In this document: positions 51,130 through 62,700 of the stretch, one piece after another
Numbering within the stretch: the first letter of the stretch is position 1
How the letters are laid out: every line of letters begins with the position of its first letter
Source: Bilabrum cf. latius
Taxonomy: Eukaryota > Bigyra: Bicosoecida > Bigyra > Bicosoecida
DNA: 64,000 nucleotides
Direction of reading: 5' to 3'
NCBI GenBank assembly: GCA_965178125.1
Contig: OZ237752.1
Location: forward strand, 62,001 to 126,000
Program-made: the position numbers and the translations under genes
The notes under the pieces: generated by a model
What the model was told of the DNA's origin: nothing
The model's database searches: none
The model's input: the letters and a program-made list of their open reading frames with translations, nothing else

Positions 51130-54100
51130 TCACCCACGCACGGCCCCCCTAGCCCTCGGCCCCGTGTCCAACCTCGCACGAACCCTCGGCCCGCCATTGG
51201 CATCCGGAATCCCCATGGCACCACCATGCACTGCACGTGCACCTGGACCTCCCCGCCGCAGCGCCCCACCTGCGGACGAAGCCCGAGGCCTCGCCATGGG
51301 CCCTCCTCCTCGCCCAACCCTACTGCCCCCACCCGCCTCCGCCATCCCTGTCATCCCGACCCCTTCACTGCCCTGCCCTGCTGCGTCGAGGCCTGACAAC
51401 CACAGGGGAGAGGACGCGGGCACCATCGACATGCGAGCACGTGCCCGGGGCCCGCTGCCTCCAGTGCCCCTGCGGACACTCGCACCCGCCCCCGCCCCTG
51501 CACCGCGATCCCGCCCGGGTGCAGCCACCGTGTGCGAGCGAACCTTCCTCACCGGCGGCTGCACGGGCCCACCGATCATCGCCGCCTCCCCGCTGCCAGA
51601 GTCTGCGTGGTTGGCACTGCTGCTGCTGCTGCTGCTGCTGCCTGCCGCAACGGCTCCCGATGCCTTCTCCTGCTCCTGCTTGCCTTCCTCTTTGGCCACG
51701 TCATCCGCTACCTTGTCCGCCAGTTTGCCCAGCATGCCCATCCTCTTCATCATGAGCAGCTTGACCCACACGGCAGACCGCAGCATCTTGAGTCTTCTTC
51801 GCGCGTGGAAGCGCCTCAGCTGGCTCGCAGCCTCCCTTAGGTGGTTGTCATCCAGCCCCCCCCTGTCCAGCTCGAACCAGGGGTGCCTCAGCGCCTCCTC
51901 CGCTGTGAGTCGCCTGGAGGGCCTCACCACCAGTAGCCTCTTAACCAGGTCCTTGGCCTCCGAGGAGACCCTCGACCACTCCCGCGAGGGAAACGTGTAC
52001 GTCCCCAGGCGGACCTTGGCGAACATTCGCTCCATGGAGTCGTCCTCGAAGGGAAGGTACCCGCACAGCAACACGTACAGGATCACGCCCACCGACCACA
52101 TGTCCACAGGCATGCCGTAGCCGCCTTTGGGTTTACCCTAGTCCCCGCCCGGCGCGCCCGGTAGCCTCGAAGACGATGACGATGCAGCAGCAGTGGAGGC
52201 AGCCCCCTCCAGTATCTCCGGGGCCATGTATCCCGCGCTGCCAACCATGGCCCTGGCTTTCTTGCCCTTGAGCTGGGTAGCAAACCCGAAGTCTGCCACG
52301 CGGATGGCAGCGGCCGGCTCTTTGCCGCTGCTCCCCTCGGTCGGGGCCTCCGCAAGCAGCAAGTTCTCGGGCTTCAGGTCCCTGTGCACGACGCCCAGCC
52401 TGTGGCAGTGCGCCACCGCGTCCAGCAGAGCCATCGCCACCTGCCTAGCCTCCCCCTCGCTGTACCCCTCTCGCTTCACGATCGCGTCGAAGAGCTCACC
52501 GCCCTTGCAGAGCTCCGTCACCAGCACATATTTATCAGGGTCCGTGTCGAAGAAAGCCACCAGGCGCACGATGTGGGGGTGCCTCAGGAACCGCTGCGTC
52601 TGCACTTCTTGCAGCAGCGACGCCCGGTCTTCTGCCTTCATGGCCGCCCGCTGCATCACCTTGGCGGCAAACTGGCGACCCGTCCGGCGGTGCGTGCACC
52701 TGTGCACTACGGAGAACCCGCCCCGGCCGATCTCGGGTCCGAGCACGAACACGGATTCGAACCTGGGAGCCGAAGGTCCTTGTTCTTGGGAGCCGGCGGG
52801 AGGACGATGCACCGGCGCTCTCGCTCTCGAGTCCCTTGTTCCCCTCGCGCCTCTCATGCGAGAGCCACGGTGCTTCCCTCTGTCATCAACGGCAGGTGCA
52901 GAAGAGGCGACCTCCCCCCCGCGCGGTGTGAGGGGGCTGCTGGTGGGCGGCGCGTGTGCCTCCCTGGTGGAGGAGGTGGTGGAGGCCATCTGGGCATGTC
53001 GCCCCCACGGCTGCGCTGGGGGAGATTCGGTCGCACCATCGTGTAGTGCACCCACTCGCATGCGGGGGGCACTGCCTGCCCGCAGCATGCGCCCTACGGA
53101 TGTACTGCCATGCAATGCACCCGCGTCTTCCACCGTGGTCGCCCTGCTCCTCGTCTGCGACGCGGGGGGTAGCCTGAGCCGAGCCCCCCTCGACCCACCC
53201 TCCTATTCTTCCTCCTCATCTTCTGTCCACTCCTCCTCCTCCTCCTCCACCTTCTCGCCGATCCCCTCCAGCCCACCACTACCGCGAGAGGTAGACTAGT
53301 CAGCCGGCATGCGGCTGCCAGAGCCGGACAACAACCCCCTCCCGCGGCCCCATCCCGCGTGAAACGACTGCACGGCTCGCATCCTCGCACTCGTCACACC
53401 ATTTCCCTTGCTCTCCAGGTCCTCCCCCCTGCCCCCGCCCGCCCTGTCCATGGCCCGCCGCACCGACCGCAGTGCGGCCCTCACCTCACCATCGCCCTCC
53501 ACCGCCGGTCGCAGCAGGGCCAGCTCCGAGGCCGCCCGCTCCAGCCGCCGCCTTGCTGCAGTCAGAGCCGCTGGCTCCAGGGAACAGCGGCGCAGCGCCG
53601 CATCCCGCGCGTCCTTCCCCTCCATCGAAGAGCCGGCGGGTCCTCCCGCGAGCTGCCGTGGCCTCTGCCTCTGCCAGCCGCCCCTGGATGAGGGGGAGGG
53701 TGCAGGGGAGGGTGACCCGACGGCGCTGAGGCGCTAGCCCGTGCGGTGGGCGTCGCGACGGAGAGCGCGCTGCAGCTCCTCGCACGCGTCGAGCACCTGC
53801 TCCGGGGAAACCGCCCGCCCCACAGAGTCGGCGCACTGCGCTAGCGTGCGGCCGAGCCTGGCGGCGTCGGCGGCGCGAAGCTCTGCCGACCGCGAGGCGG
53901 TCGGGTGCACCGCATTGCGGCGCCCCGCACCCTGCCCAGGACCAAAACCGCGAACACCCCGCCCCGGCGAGCCCGACGCACTCGTCACACCGTCCATGGC
54001 CATGGGGTTGGTCCGCAGTGGGACCGTGCCGTGGCCGAAGGCCGATAGCCCCAGTCCGCCGCTCCCGCCAACTCCATCAGCAGCGGACGAAGGAGGCGCC

Positions 54101-54595
54101 GCCATTACTTTGTGGTGAGCGTCGGCCACCGCCGTCTCGATCGCACGCACCCACTCGATCGCGATTCGTTCGCCGGCACCCGAGGCGGGAGGTGCATCCG
54201 GTACGACGTGCAGGTCCCGCTGGCCCGGCACAGTCGCAATTATAAATCCAGGCTGGCCTCTAAGCTCCTCTGGACGGGCTCCAGACACCTAATCGAGCGG
54301 CAGCCGGCCGCGGCTCCGTGCTGAAACTGGGTCGTAGGTATAGATCAGCTCAGTTGTGGTGAGCATGAGCCATCGGCGCTACCAAGTCTGCGAATCCGAG
54401 TATATAGTGTATATTCACGCACTTCTTTACGTCACGTGGGGGCTAAATACGGAAACTAGGGCAGCCTGGCAGTCTGCAACACATCCAACCACTGGTGGGC
54501 CTCACTCGCATCCAGCCTCTGCTCTGCTTCTGCATCCAACCCGAGCGCAGCACCTTTCCGATCGGTTTTCCATCCATATATTCTATTCCTTCCAT
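51130..54595 (-). CDS. PH domain - CaMK-type Ser/Thr protein kinase
   Basis: Exon 1 is 54506-54595 and exon 2 is 51130-54387, joined across a 118-nt GT-AG intron (phase 0); 1,115 residues, TGA stop. The exon junction falls inside an N-terminal PH domain (~residues 15-120). Its strand motif T-W-Q-R-R-W-L-M-L is read through a TAG at 54379-54381, and a second TAG (54289) gives L-D-Q-V. Four more TAGs are at 53734, 53296, 53203 and 52138. The kinase domain (~577-872) has G-R-G-G-F, A-A-K (Lys), H-R-D-L-K-P-E-N, D-F-G, A-P-E and D-M-W-S-V-G. The TAG at 52138 lies between A-P-E and D-M-W, splitting the catalytic domain under the standard code. A linker with an acidic run and a disordered Gly/Ser/Arg tail surround it. 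CaMK-like lineage is inferred from the lobe motifs; membrane recruitment by phosphoinositides is inferred from the PH domain. Confidence 0.85.
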
Positions 54596-54878
54596 GCTGC
54601 CTGGTCAACTTGCAGTCGGGTCGCCGTCACGAGAAGTGTCGGTTGCGTTATGAAGCCGAATGTCTGCACTACCGAACGAGTTTAGGAGCGCCTCTGCTTG
54701 ACACGGCTGCTAGCTGGTAATTCCTCGGAACTAACAACAATAGCTCTCTTGTAGACCCAATCGACAGCTTACTACGACTCCGTGAATCCGCAGCGAGCCG
54801 TGAGGCATTTTATTAGGAACGAAACCGATCGGAAGTGCAATATGGTGCTGCAGCTCTCTCATCAGTGTACCAACACCG
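54596..54878. other. Divergent promoter region
   Basis: A 283-bp spacer separates the start codons of the minus-strand PH-kinase and the plus-strand DinB-family gene, so it should contain both promoters. No defined element is recognised. Confidence 0.5.
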
Positions 54879-55767
54879 ATGCGCAGAGTAGCTAGGGCAG
54901 GTAGCCCACTTGCTGTTGCCGCTGCCTGCTCGGCAGGGGTTCCGCTCTTGAGATGCATTCACAGCGGCACCACCCAGGATCGAGGTTCTTGGAAATTCAG
55001 GTCGTTGCACCTAGCAGAGTACAATTGCTGGGCAGATGCCAAGCTCATTGATGCAATTAAACATGAAGCAGGTATAGATATTGACCGGGATGCAGGTGAG
55101 TGAGCACAACGCGAGAAATGCCCTCGCTCTAAAGTGCAACTTCAACTGTAGGGGGCTTGCCTGTCATCACATACTCGCAGGGCTGGCATTTGCTAGCATA
55201 CGAGGGACTATCAACCATATTGTGCTAGCGGATCTAGTTTGGCTGCTACGGATGACAGGGTAGCAAAGCATTTCTTTGGATTTGCCAGCCTCACACACAC
55301 TACATTTCGATCTCCGCGAAGACCTGCCGTGCTTGTGGAACGGACCGCGAGAAGGTGAGAGTGTACGATGTATGCAGGAGTTTAACATCTACACGTAACC
55401 TGCTGATGCGCTTGCGTCGGCATGAGACTGCAATCCTGGTGATGAGTGCGGCATGATGAGAGCTTCCCGTCTCGCAGCTTGGACGGACGCTGTCCCCGGA
55501 GGGTTCGAAGGCACGTGCAGCGCACTGCAGCAGAGCAGCCGCTTGTTGCTCGAGCTGTGCGAATCGAGGCCAGACGCCTGGTTCGATGAGCCCTTCCTCT
55601 ACGCCAACTCGCGAGGCGACCAGCTGGAGCACGTGCCCGGGCCAGTGCTCGCCCACGTGTTCAACCACGGCACGCACCACCGGGGACAGGTCACCGCGGT
55701 GCTCACGGCAGAGGGTGCCCCTGCACCCGCTCTGGATTTGCTGTACTTTCAGAAACCGGAGGCGTGA
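54879..55767 (+). CDS. DinB-family (four-helix metal-binding) protein, three exons
   Basis: Exons 54879-55095, 55181-55354 and 55478-55767 with GT-AG introns give 226 residues and a TGA stop. The N-terminal ~30 residues are Arg/Ala-rich and look like a mitochondrial or plastid transit peptide. DinB features follow: an A-E-Y-N-x-W-A helix, I-N-H-I-V-L-A-D (His85) and H-V-F-N-H-G-T-H-H-R-G-Q-V (His194 and His198), which supply the three-His metal site of the family. The TAG at 55261-55263 sits just after the first His helix (M-T-G-Q-Q). DinB proteins are metal-binding four-helix bundles, many acting as thiol-dependent transferases; the substrate here is unknown. The family is common in bacteria, so an ancient transfer is possible, but the introns and transit peptide show it is a resident eukaryotic gene. 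Confidence 0.85.
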
Positions 55768-56327
55768 CCGCGCCTGTGTGGCGCTCGGTGTAGTGCCGCG
55801 CATCCGACGGAGTCCCGCGCAGATGTACTGGTCTCCTATTTCGCATATTTGCCTAGCATCTTTCTGCTGCTCGCGTGGGTGCACAGTCGGCGATTGTTTT
55901 CTCCCAGTGCCTGTTCCATCTGTACTCTATGTGCTGCATTAGATCCGGGTGAGGCACTGGATTCGGATCGGATCCTTAGCAGGGGCTGCCGTGCCGCTGG
56001 ATGTTGTGGATGTCTAGATTCGACTTGGTGCCACCGCGAAGGAGAAAGCGCCACGAACTATTTTTTTACTGCAATAGTTATAATCTATCAATACCACAAA
56101 CATGCGCATAAACAAACAAATACAAACATCCGAGCCGCACCACGGACAGACCCAGCTCGCTCCCCTTTCCCTTCCCTGCTCCCAGCCTGCACCACCACAG
56201 CTTGCACCCGCGCAGGACGGGCGTCCCTGGCCAACTACAAAATCAACAGTTCATTTAATCCGCCAGGACGCCCGAATCTCCGCTCGCAAGCTGAGTGATC
56301 CAGCCACCAACCACCGCTGGGCATTCA
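55768..56327. other. Convergent intergenic region
   Basis: This holds the 3' flanks of the DinB gene (+) and the CCCH gene (-). An AT-rich block at about 56055-56125 lies between them. No gene is seen. Confidence 0.5.
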
Positions 56328-59308
56328 TCACCCCAGCATGCCACCGAGCCCGAACGACGAGCCCAGCATGCCAGCATCAGTCCCATCCCCCGCCGCGCCT
56401 CCCCCGGTTCCCCCCACACCCACACCCACGCCCCCCCCGAACCCCAGGCCCCCGCTCGAGCCCCCCTCAACGCTCCCACCCCCGCTGGACAAGGCCTCAA
56501 GCCCGCTCTCGTGCCCCAGCCCAAACATGCCCCCAGACCCAGACCCAGACCCCCCCTCCCCGGCAGGAGCCAGGGGGGACACAAGGCCAGAGCCCAGCCC
56601 ACCGAACCCTCCGCCCCACTCCGTCCCTGTCCCCGCGCCTGCCACTCCACCGCGCGACATGGGCGCTGCGGGTGCGGTGGACGCAGACGGCATCCCCCCA
56701 GAAACCCCGCCTCCCATGCCGCCGAGCACGGGCGTTGACCGGTGGCTCCCAGTCCCAGCCACACCCGCACTCATGCCGGCCCCCGGATCCGCCCCGACAC
56801 CTGCCGAGCTCCACTGCGAGGCCCCTGAGCTGCTGTGCCCCAGCCCACCGCTGCCCCACCCGCCGTCGTAGCCCTGTCCCTGCCCGGGTCCGTATCCATA
56901 GGACTGGCCCACAGCGCCCGCCATGCCGTGAGCAGAGGGCACGGGCCCGGTGCTAGAACCCATCTGCCCCTGGTGGTGCCCATGCCCCTGCATCTGCCCC
57001 TGGCCTGCCTGCATCTGGGCCCGCATGGCTTCCATCTGGGCCTGCATGCTCTGGATCTGGGCCTACAGAGCCGTGGTCTGCTCCTGCCCATGCCCATGCC
57101 CATGCCCATGCGAGAGACCCCCAGAACCAGCGCCATCGCCAGCCGCACCGTGCCCGTACCCAGTGCCCGCACCGCCCACCATCGGTGATGCCACGGGAGC
57201 ACCACCTCCGGTGAAGTGGCCGCCATAGAATGGAACCGACATTCCCATGCCCATCGGCATCATCGGCATGCCCATCGGCATCCCCATGCCCATGCCAACG
57301 CCGACACCCGCTCCAGGCTGCATGCCCATCATCTGCGAGACCCCTGCGCCCCCGAGCTGGGGAACACCAGCCACAGGCCCTTCCCCGTCCACGCCCGCAT
57401 GCACGCGCGGCAGCGGGGGGTTTCCGACCCTGAAATCGCCGTACGAGGCCACACCAGACACCGGTCCGGCAGCTCCACGACCCCCGCCCGGTGGCACGCG
57501 GCCCAGCGGGCTGCCCGCGATGGTCCCCTGCACGTGACCTCCGGGCCCAGGGCGCTGGATGCGCGGGGGGGGCACCCCCTGGGGACCCCCGCCCCCCTGT
57601 TGGGGACCCAGCTCGCCCCTGGGTTTCCCCGGTTGCATCTTCAACACGTCCAGCGCCGCCTCTGGCTGCGGATCCTCCTGCCCCGTGGCCCTGAGGTACG
57701 CCCCCCTGAGCCTGGCCATGAACTGGCGGTATGACTCGGCTGCCAGCAGGGAGGAGTAGGACTGGGGGAAGGAGGCGGGGTCCTGCGAGACGAGGTACTT
57801 GAGGTGCATCGCCTGCTGACGGTCCTTGCCCCCCGTCGTGGCCTCACTCGTCACACCAGCGCTGGCCAGCTGCAGAAGGCAGGCGGCCGTCCCATCCCAC
57901 GTGCTTGTCTTTGCTCCCTCGTCGTCATTTTTATCAACAACAACATCATCACCGTGGCGGACGCCCCCCTCCCCCTCGCCCTCGCCCTTGCTCTCGCCCA
58001 GACCGGCAGCGCGCTCGTCATGAGCTGCACCGCCGCCGCTGCGGGCGGTGGTGCTGCTGCTGGCTCCTGCCGAGGACGCAGGGGAAGGCCCGGGCCCGGG
58101 CGCGGCCCTCGTGCTCGTGGTCGTGGTCCCTACCACGCTGAGGGCCCCGGCGCCGCGCATTCCGGTCGGTTCCGCTGCACCGGGGATCGTCGAGGCAGGG
58201 GATGGCGCCGCGCCGTGTTCCGCACCCACAGACCGGCCATGCATCTGGCCCCCACGGTACCCTGCGGGGCCGCCGACCCCGGCAGCGCCCCTGCCTCTGC
58301 CTCTGCCACCGCCACCACCGCCACCACCGCCACGCCCCCCCCTGCCGCCCCCCCGGCGCACAGGCACGCCCATCCTGGCGAGCCCGCCCCTGCCTGCGCC
58401 GCGCCCGCGGGAGGTGGTCGTGCTGGACACTTCCACCGGTGATTCCTGCGCGCCACGCGCCGCCGCGTACGGGTCGGGGGCGCCGCGCACATCGGCGGAA
58501 CCTGCAGTTCCATCGGATCGGAACGTGCTGCCGGGCAGGGGCGGTTTCCTGGAGGCGGCAGGGCCCATCCCACCGGAAATTGGGTCCTCTGGCAGCTCGT
58601 CGGGGTTTCCCGAGAACGGCAGGAGCTCGGAATCGCCGTGCGCGAATGTGCAGCGGACGGAGTGCGGGCAGCTGGTGCCACCGCTACGCAACCACCATTT
58701 GCAGATGCGAGTCTTGTACCTGCAGTGGCAAGTTTAAATATACTATTCATACATTGCGGCACATGCATGCAAGCAACCAGCTGCAGCAGCAATGCACGGT
58801 CCACCACTACCAGCGGAGGCAGCAAGGCCGGACGGCGTACATTTCATTCGCTGCCTGTCTCACCTGGGGTTGGTAGCCGGTGAAAATCCTGGAGTGTTCC
58901 CCGCTTTATCTTCTCTTAATTCGTTTGTTCCGTGGGCAAAGAGGCACTCCTAGTACGGACAAGAGCCCTCCAGCCAATACAGGCATACCTGCGCAGCAGG
59001 TCAAGGTCAGCGACAAGGCTAGACAAGCTGTCCACAAATCTTGAATAGAACAGGCCTTAAAGTCGACTTGAGAGGCATACCACCAGCTATGCTAATATCA
59101 ATGAAGAGTTATGCTAATTGGTAGGCCACCAGGCACGAGCGCTGGTGGGGGGTCGCTCAGTTTCGATTGCACACAGCCGTGGCCTACCATCCAAACGACC
59201 CAAGTGGGAAGCACAGTGTTCCAGCAGGGGTGGCAACAATGGACAAATACCGTTTCTTACCTTGGTTTTGTACCGACTTTGTCCCTGCCGTTGTGGTTGG
59301 CCTCTCAT
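56328..59308 (-). CDS. Tandem CCCH zinc-finger protein with long Gly/Ser/Met-rich tail
   Basis: Exons 59261-59308, 58864-58988 and 56328-58719, GT-AG introns, 854 residues, TGA stop. Two CCCH fingers lie at the N-terminus, each led by R-Y-K-T. Finger 1 is Cys18, Cys26, Cys31, His35 (C-x7-C-x4-C-x3-H); finger 2 is Cys64, Cys75, Cys81, His85 (C-x10-C-x5-C-x3-H). The TAG at 58950-58952 encodes residue 29, between the second and third Cys of finger 1; a second TAG is at 57063. The exon joins put R-Y-K-T-K directly before the first Cys and N-P-R-Y-K-T before the second, typical of TTP-type tandem fingers. The remaining ~760 residues are low-complexity Gly, Ser, Ala, Pro and Met, with Gln/Met repeats. 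Family members bind RNA and control mRNA stability or translation; that role is inferred here. Confidence 0.82.
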
Positions 59309-59748
59309 GTCAAACTGTCCGTGCTACATAGTTCAAGCCCTCGCGAGCCCCACAGCGCAAACAGAGTAAAGTTGCTAAAACAATCGGCGCACGAAGTCAC
59401 ACAAAGGAGCCCTTTCGGCGTTCTTCGCGTTTGAATGCCTGCACGGGGAGTACCTCGGGCGGATGCATCGGGTCTGATTAATTCATTTTGTGCAGTGCTG
59501 TTTTGGCGTCGCATGGTTGCCCTTGGTCGCACGACCGGACCAACTTGCCTTTCTGCGCGTCTAGGACGACAACTTTCGGATTTTCGCGTGCCTTGGATTC
59601 AGCGTGGACATAAAAATAAAGTGTAACACAAAGACGCTCGTGATAGAGGAAAAATCTGTCGCTGTTCGCTTGCCTGGCGCCGTGACGACAGGTGTGACCC
59701 GATCCGTACCAGGTCGGAGGGCTGGACAGAATTGAGTGAATCTTAAGC
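59309..59748. other. Divergent promoter region
   Basis: This lies between the start codons of the minus-strand CCCH gene and the plus-strand exchange-factor-like gene. It should hold both promoters. No gene or defined motif is recognised. Confidence 0.45.
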
Positions 59749-62700
59749 ATGTCAGACCTGCTGGATGATGTACTACAGAGCGAAATTGATTACTGCGGGA
59801 GCCTGCGGGCTTTGAAGGATGTCTTCCTCAAGCCATGCACGTCGCGGCACAAGATTCGTGACAGGATGTCTGGGAGCGAATCCACTGCGCTTGGTGAATG
59901 CCTGAAGCAAGTACGTAGTATCCTGGAGGCAAACTCAGAGTTTTTGAGGGAGCTCCAAGAGTCATCGGACAGAGGATGGGCTGGAGAGGGCCTGGGCCAC
60001 ATATTCAAGAAGCAGAATGCCATGCTGCTTGCTCACATTCAGTACGCAAAGGCATTCCATAGTCATGCGGAGGCATTTTCTGCGGTACCAGAGAACGCAT
60101 TTAGGGCGCTGGCGTACGAGCCAGGCGCGAAGAAGGCTTGCAGAGGGCTCGGGCCGTTCGACCTGCTGCAGGCACCCGTGGAAAGGCTCCTCGAATACGA
60201 GGCGCAGCTCGGAGCCGTGCTCCAGGGAACACCGTAGGCGCACCCTGGCTTCGAGGCGCTGACAAAGGCGTCCCGCGGAGCGGGGAAGGCGGCCCGACTG
60301 GCTCTGAACGCAGTGGACGCGGGCGTGTCTGCGTCCGTGCAGTCGAGGGTGAAGGGGCTGCGGCTGCCCCCCGCGGGGACCCAGGGGCCGTCCCGGTGGT
60401 TCGTGCGAGAGGGCGACTTCGAGCTGGACCCGACGTGCGCCAAGACGCTCGGCCTCACCAAACCCCCAGCGGCTTCCTCCTCCTCCTCCTCTTCAGCCTC
60501 AGCTGCTGCCAGTGGTGGTGCGGCCTCTCGAGACAAGGACTCGGACTCGGAATCGGAATCGGAATAGGGGGAGCAGGCCGGTGGCCCGGTGTTGCGGTTC
60601 GTGCTCCTGTCGGATTGCGTGCTGCTCGCATGGCCCCTAGAGCCCGGGAGGGGCAAGGGCAAGGGCACGGGCAAGGGGGCACGGGCGGGGAGAGGGGGGG
60701 GGGGAGGGGGGGGCCGACCCCGAGCTGGGCGCGGGGGCCGACGGGGCGGCGGGAGGGGGAACAGCAGAAGGAGAAGAGGAAGGGGAGGGCGCCAAGACCA
60801 GCGGGGGCAGCAGACCCCCTTGGGACATGCAGCTGGCCCTGCTGCTCCCGCTGACCGAAACCACGCAGTTCCACTCCAACGAGCTGGCCAATACCCTGAC
60901 CGTGTCGGACGAGGTCGGTGGCGTGTCGGTGGTGGCGGGGGGTCTCCCAGGTACCGATTCTTCTTCCTGGGCCAAAGACCTGGGCAGACTGCTGGAAGGG
61001 AGGCTTACGTCCAAGGACGTGCGATTCAGGGGCATCGCGCTGCGGCAGCGGCTGATGCAGACGTATGCTGCTGAGGTGCGGCAGCTGCCTCTCCTGGAAG
61101 CAGGCCTCTCTGGTGCGAGGCACGTATCGGGGGCCCTCCCAAAGGGGGGTGCGGGGGGAGACGGGGCCGGCGAGGAGGAGGGTGAGCCTCACGTGATACT
61201 GATGCAGGAGGGCAACTCGGTGGCCAGCACCAGCGGGATTCCCCTCCTGGCCGGGGACTGCTTTGCCTCTCCCGCGCTGGGCTGGAGAGACCAGCATGAC
61301 GCAAGCTCGCCGGAGTCCAGGCTGCAGCGGGCAGCGGCGGCAAGGGCAGCAGTGTCCGGGCAGATGGCCCAGAAGTACGCCGCGGAGGCGGGTGGCGGGC
61401 CGGGTGGGAAGAGGGTGCCCCGGCCCAGCCTGCTGCACATGGGCTCTGCTTCGGGGGAGATGCGGCCCTCCCTGTCACGTGCCTATGAGGCCTCCACGGA
61501 GGAGGACGATGAGCTGCCCACCGGGGTGCTGGACGCGGCCCCATTCGCCAGCAAGGACCAGATTAGGGCCACGTACCGGAGGGTCAGGGCGGGCGTGCAG
61601 TCGTGCGCCGTGCTGCTGGAGAGCTCGCTGGAGCGGCGCGGGACCAGCATGCTGTCGTTCTGGACCCCAAAGTACGCCGTGCTGCGGGTGCACGCGATCG
61701 AGGCCATGCAGGCGGCGGGGACCTTTTCTGTGTTTGCTTCCAGGGAGGTGCGCACGCAGGCGGCCGAGGCGGAGATCGAGGCGGAAAGGAGCTCCAGGGA
61801 ACAAGATGGGCTTGCGACAGGGGCCAAGGATCCCATCGAGGCGGGGAACGCGATGGCTGACTCTGCCGAGAGCATCCATGCCATCGGGGAGGTGGGCTGG
61901 AAGGGGGACCCCTCCAGGCCGGGAGGGGGCAAGGGCGGGACTGACTTCGAGCTGACCACGCGAGGCACGCAGTACCTGTACCGGGCCAGCAGCGTGGAGA
62001 TGGCCAAAGAGTGGGTGCTGACCCTCGCCTGCCTGCAGGAGGTCAAGAGAAGGGCAAGGGCGGAATCATACCAGATCTCTCAAATCGCGCAGACTGCAAA
62101 GAGGAGGGGGGCAGCGCAGGCGCAGGCGCACGGTGTCAGCGGGGGCAGGGGTGGATCATCCCCACCCGGGGCGGGCGGTGCGGTACCTGCACCCGTGGCG
62201 TTCGAGCGGAAACGTCGGCACACATCCACGGCGAAGAACCTTGCGCTGGCCGGACTCACCTCTGCTGCCAAGAAGGCGGCCGAGGCATTCGCCGCGCCCG
62301 GCAGCAGTGCTGCTGCTGGTGCAGGGGGAGACAAGGGCAAGGGCGGCGATGCATCGCAGGCAAAGGGGAAGAGCGGGGGTCTGTCCGCGGGGAAGAAGAA
62401 GAGGGTCTGGAACGCGCTGCGAGACAGGCTGCGGCAGGTCGCGCCGAGGAAGGACAGCGGCAGCGAGGACGTCGAGTCCACCTATTCCAAGGGATCTCTC
62501 GAGTCGTCTGGCACGGGGTTTATGGGCAGGCCTCGCGGGGGCAGCGCGCTGGCCGGCTCTGCCACGACCGCCACCGGCACGGGGGGATCGAGCGGGACGA
62601 GCGGACCCAGCGCCTCTGCTCCTGGCACCAGCAGCACAGGCGGCAAGGGCGGTACATCGGGCCCGCAGTAGGCGGCGGCGGGAGCCACTGCATCCAGCGG

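Noticed and set aside
51164-53299. Plus-strand open frames of 318 and 368 codons
   Set aside because: Both are antisense to the kinase catalytic domain. Their Ser/Pro-rich composition is the shadow of GC-rich coding sequence.
57804-58737. Plus-strand open frames of over 200 codons
   Set aside because: They lie opposite the Gly-rich tail of the CCCH protein and have no protein-like motif.
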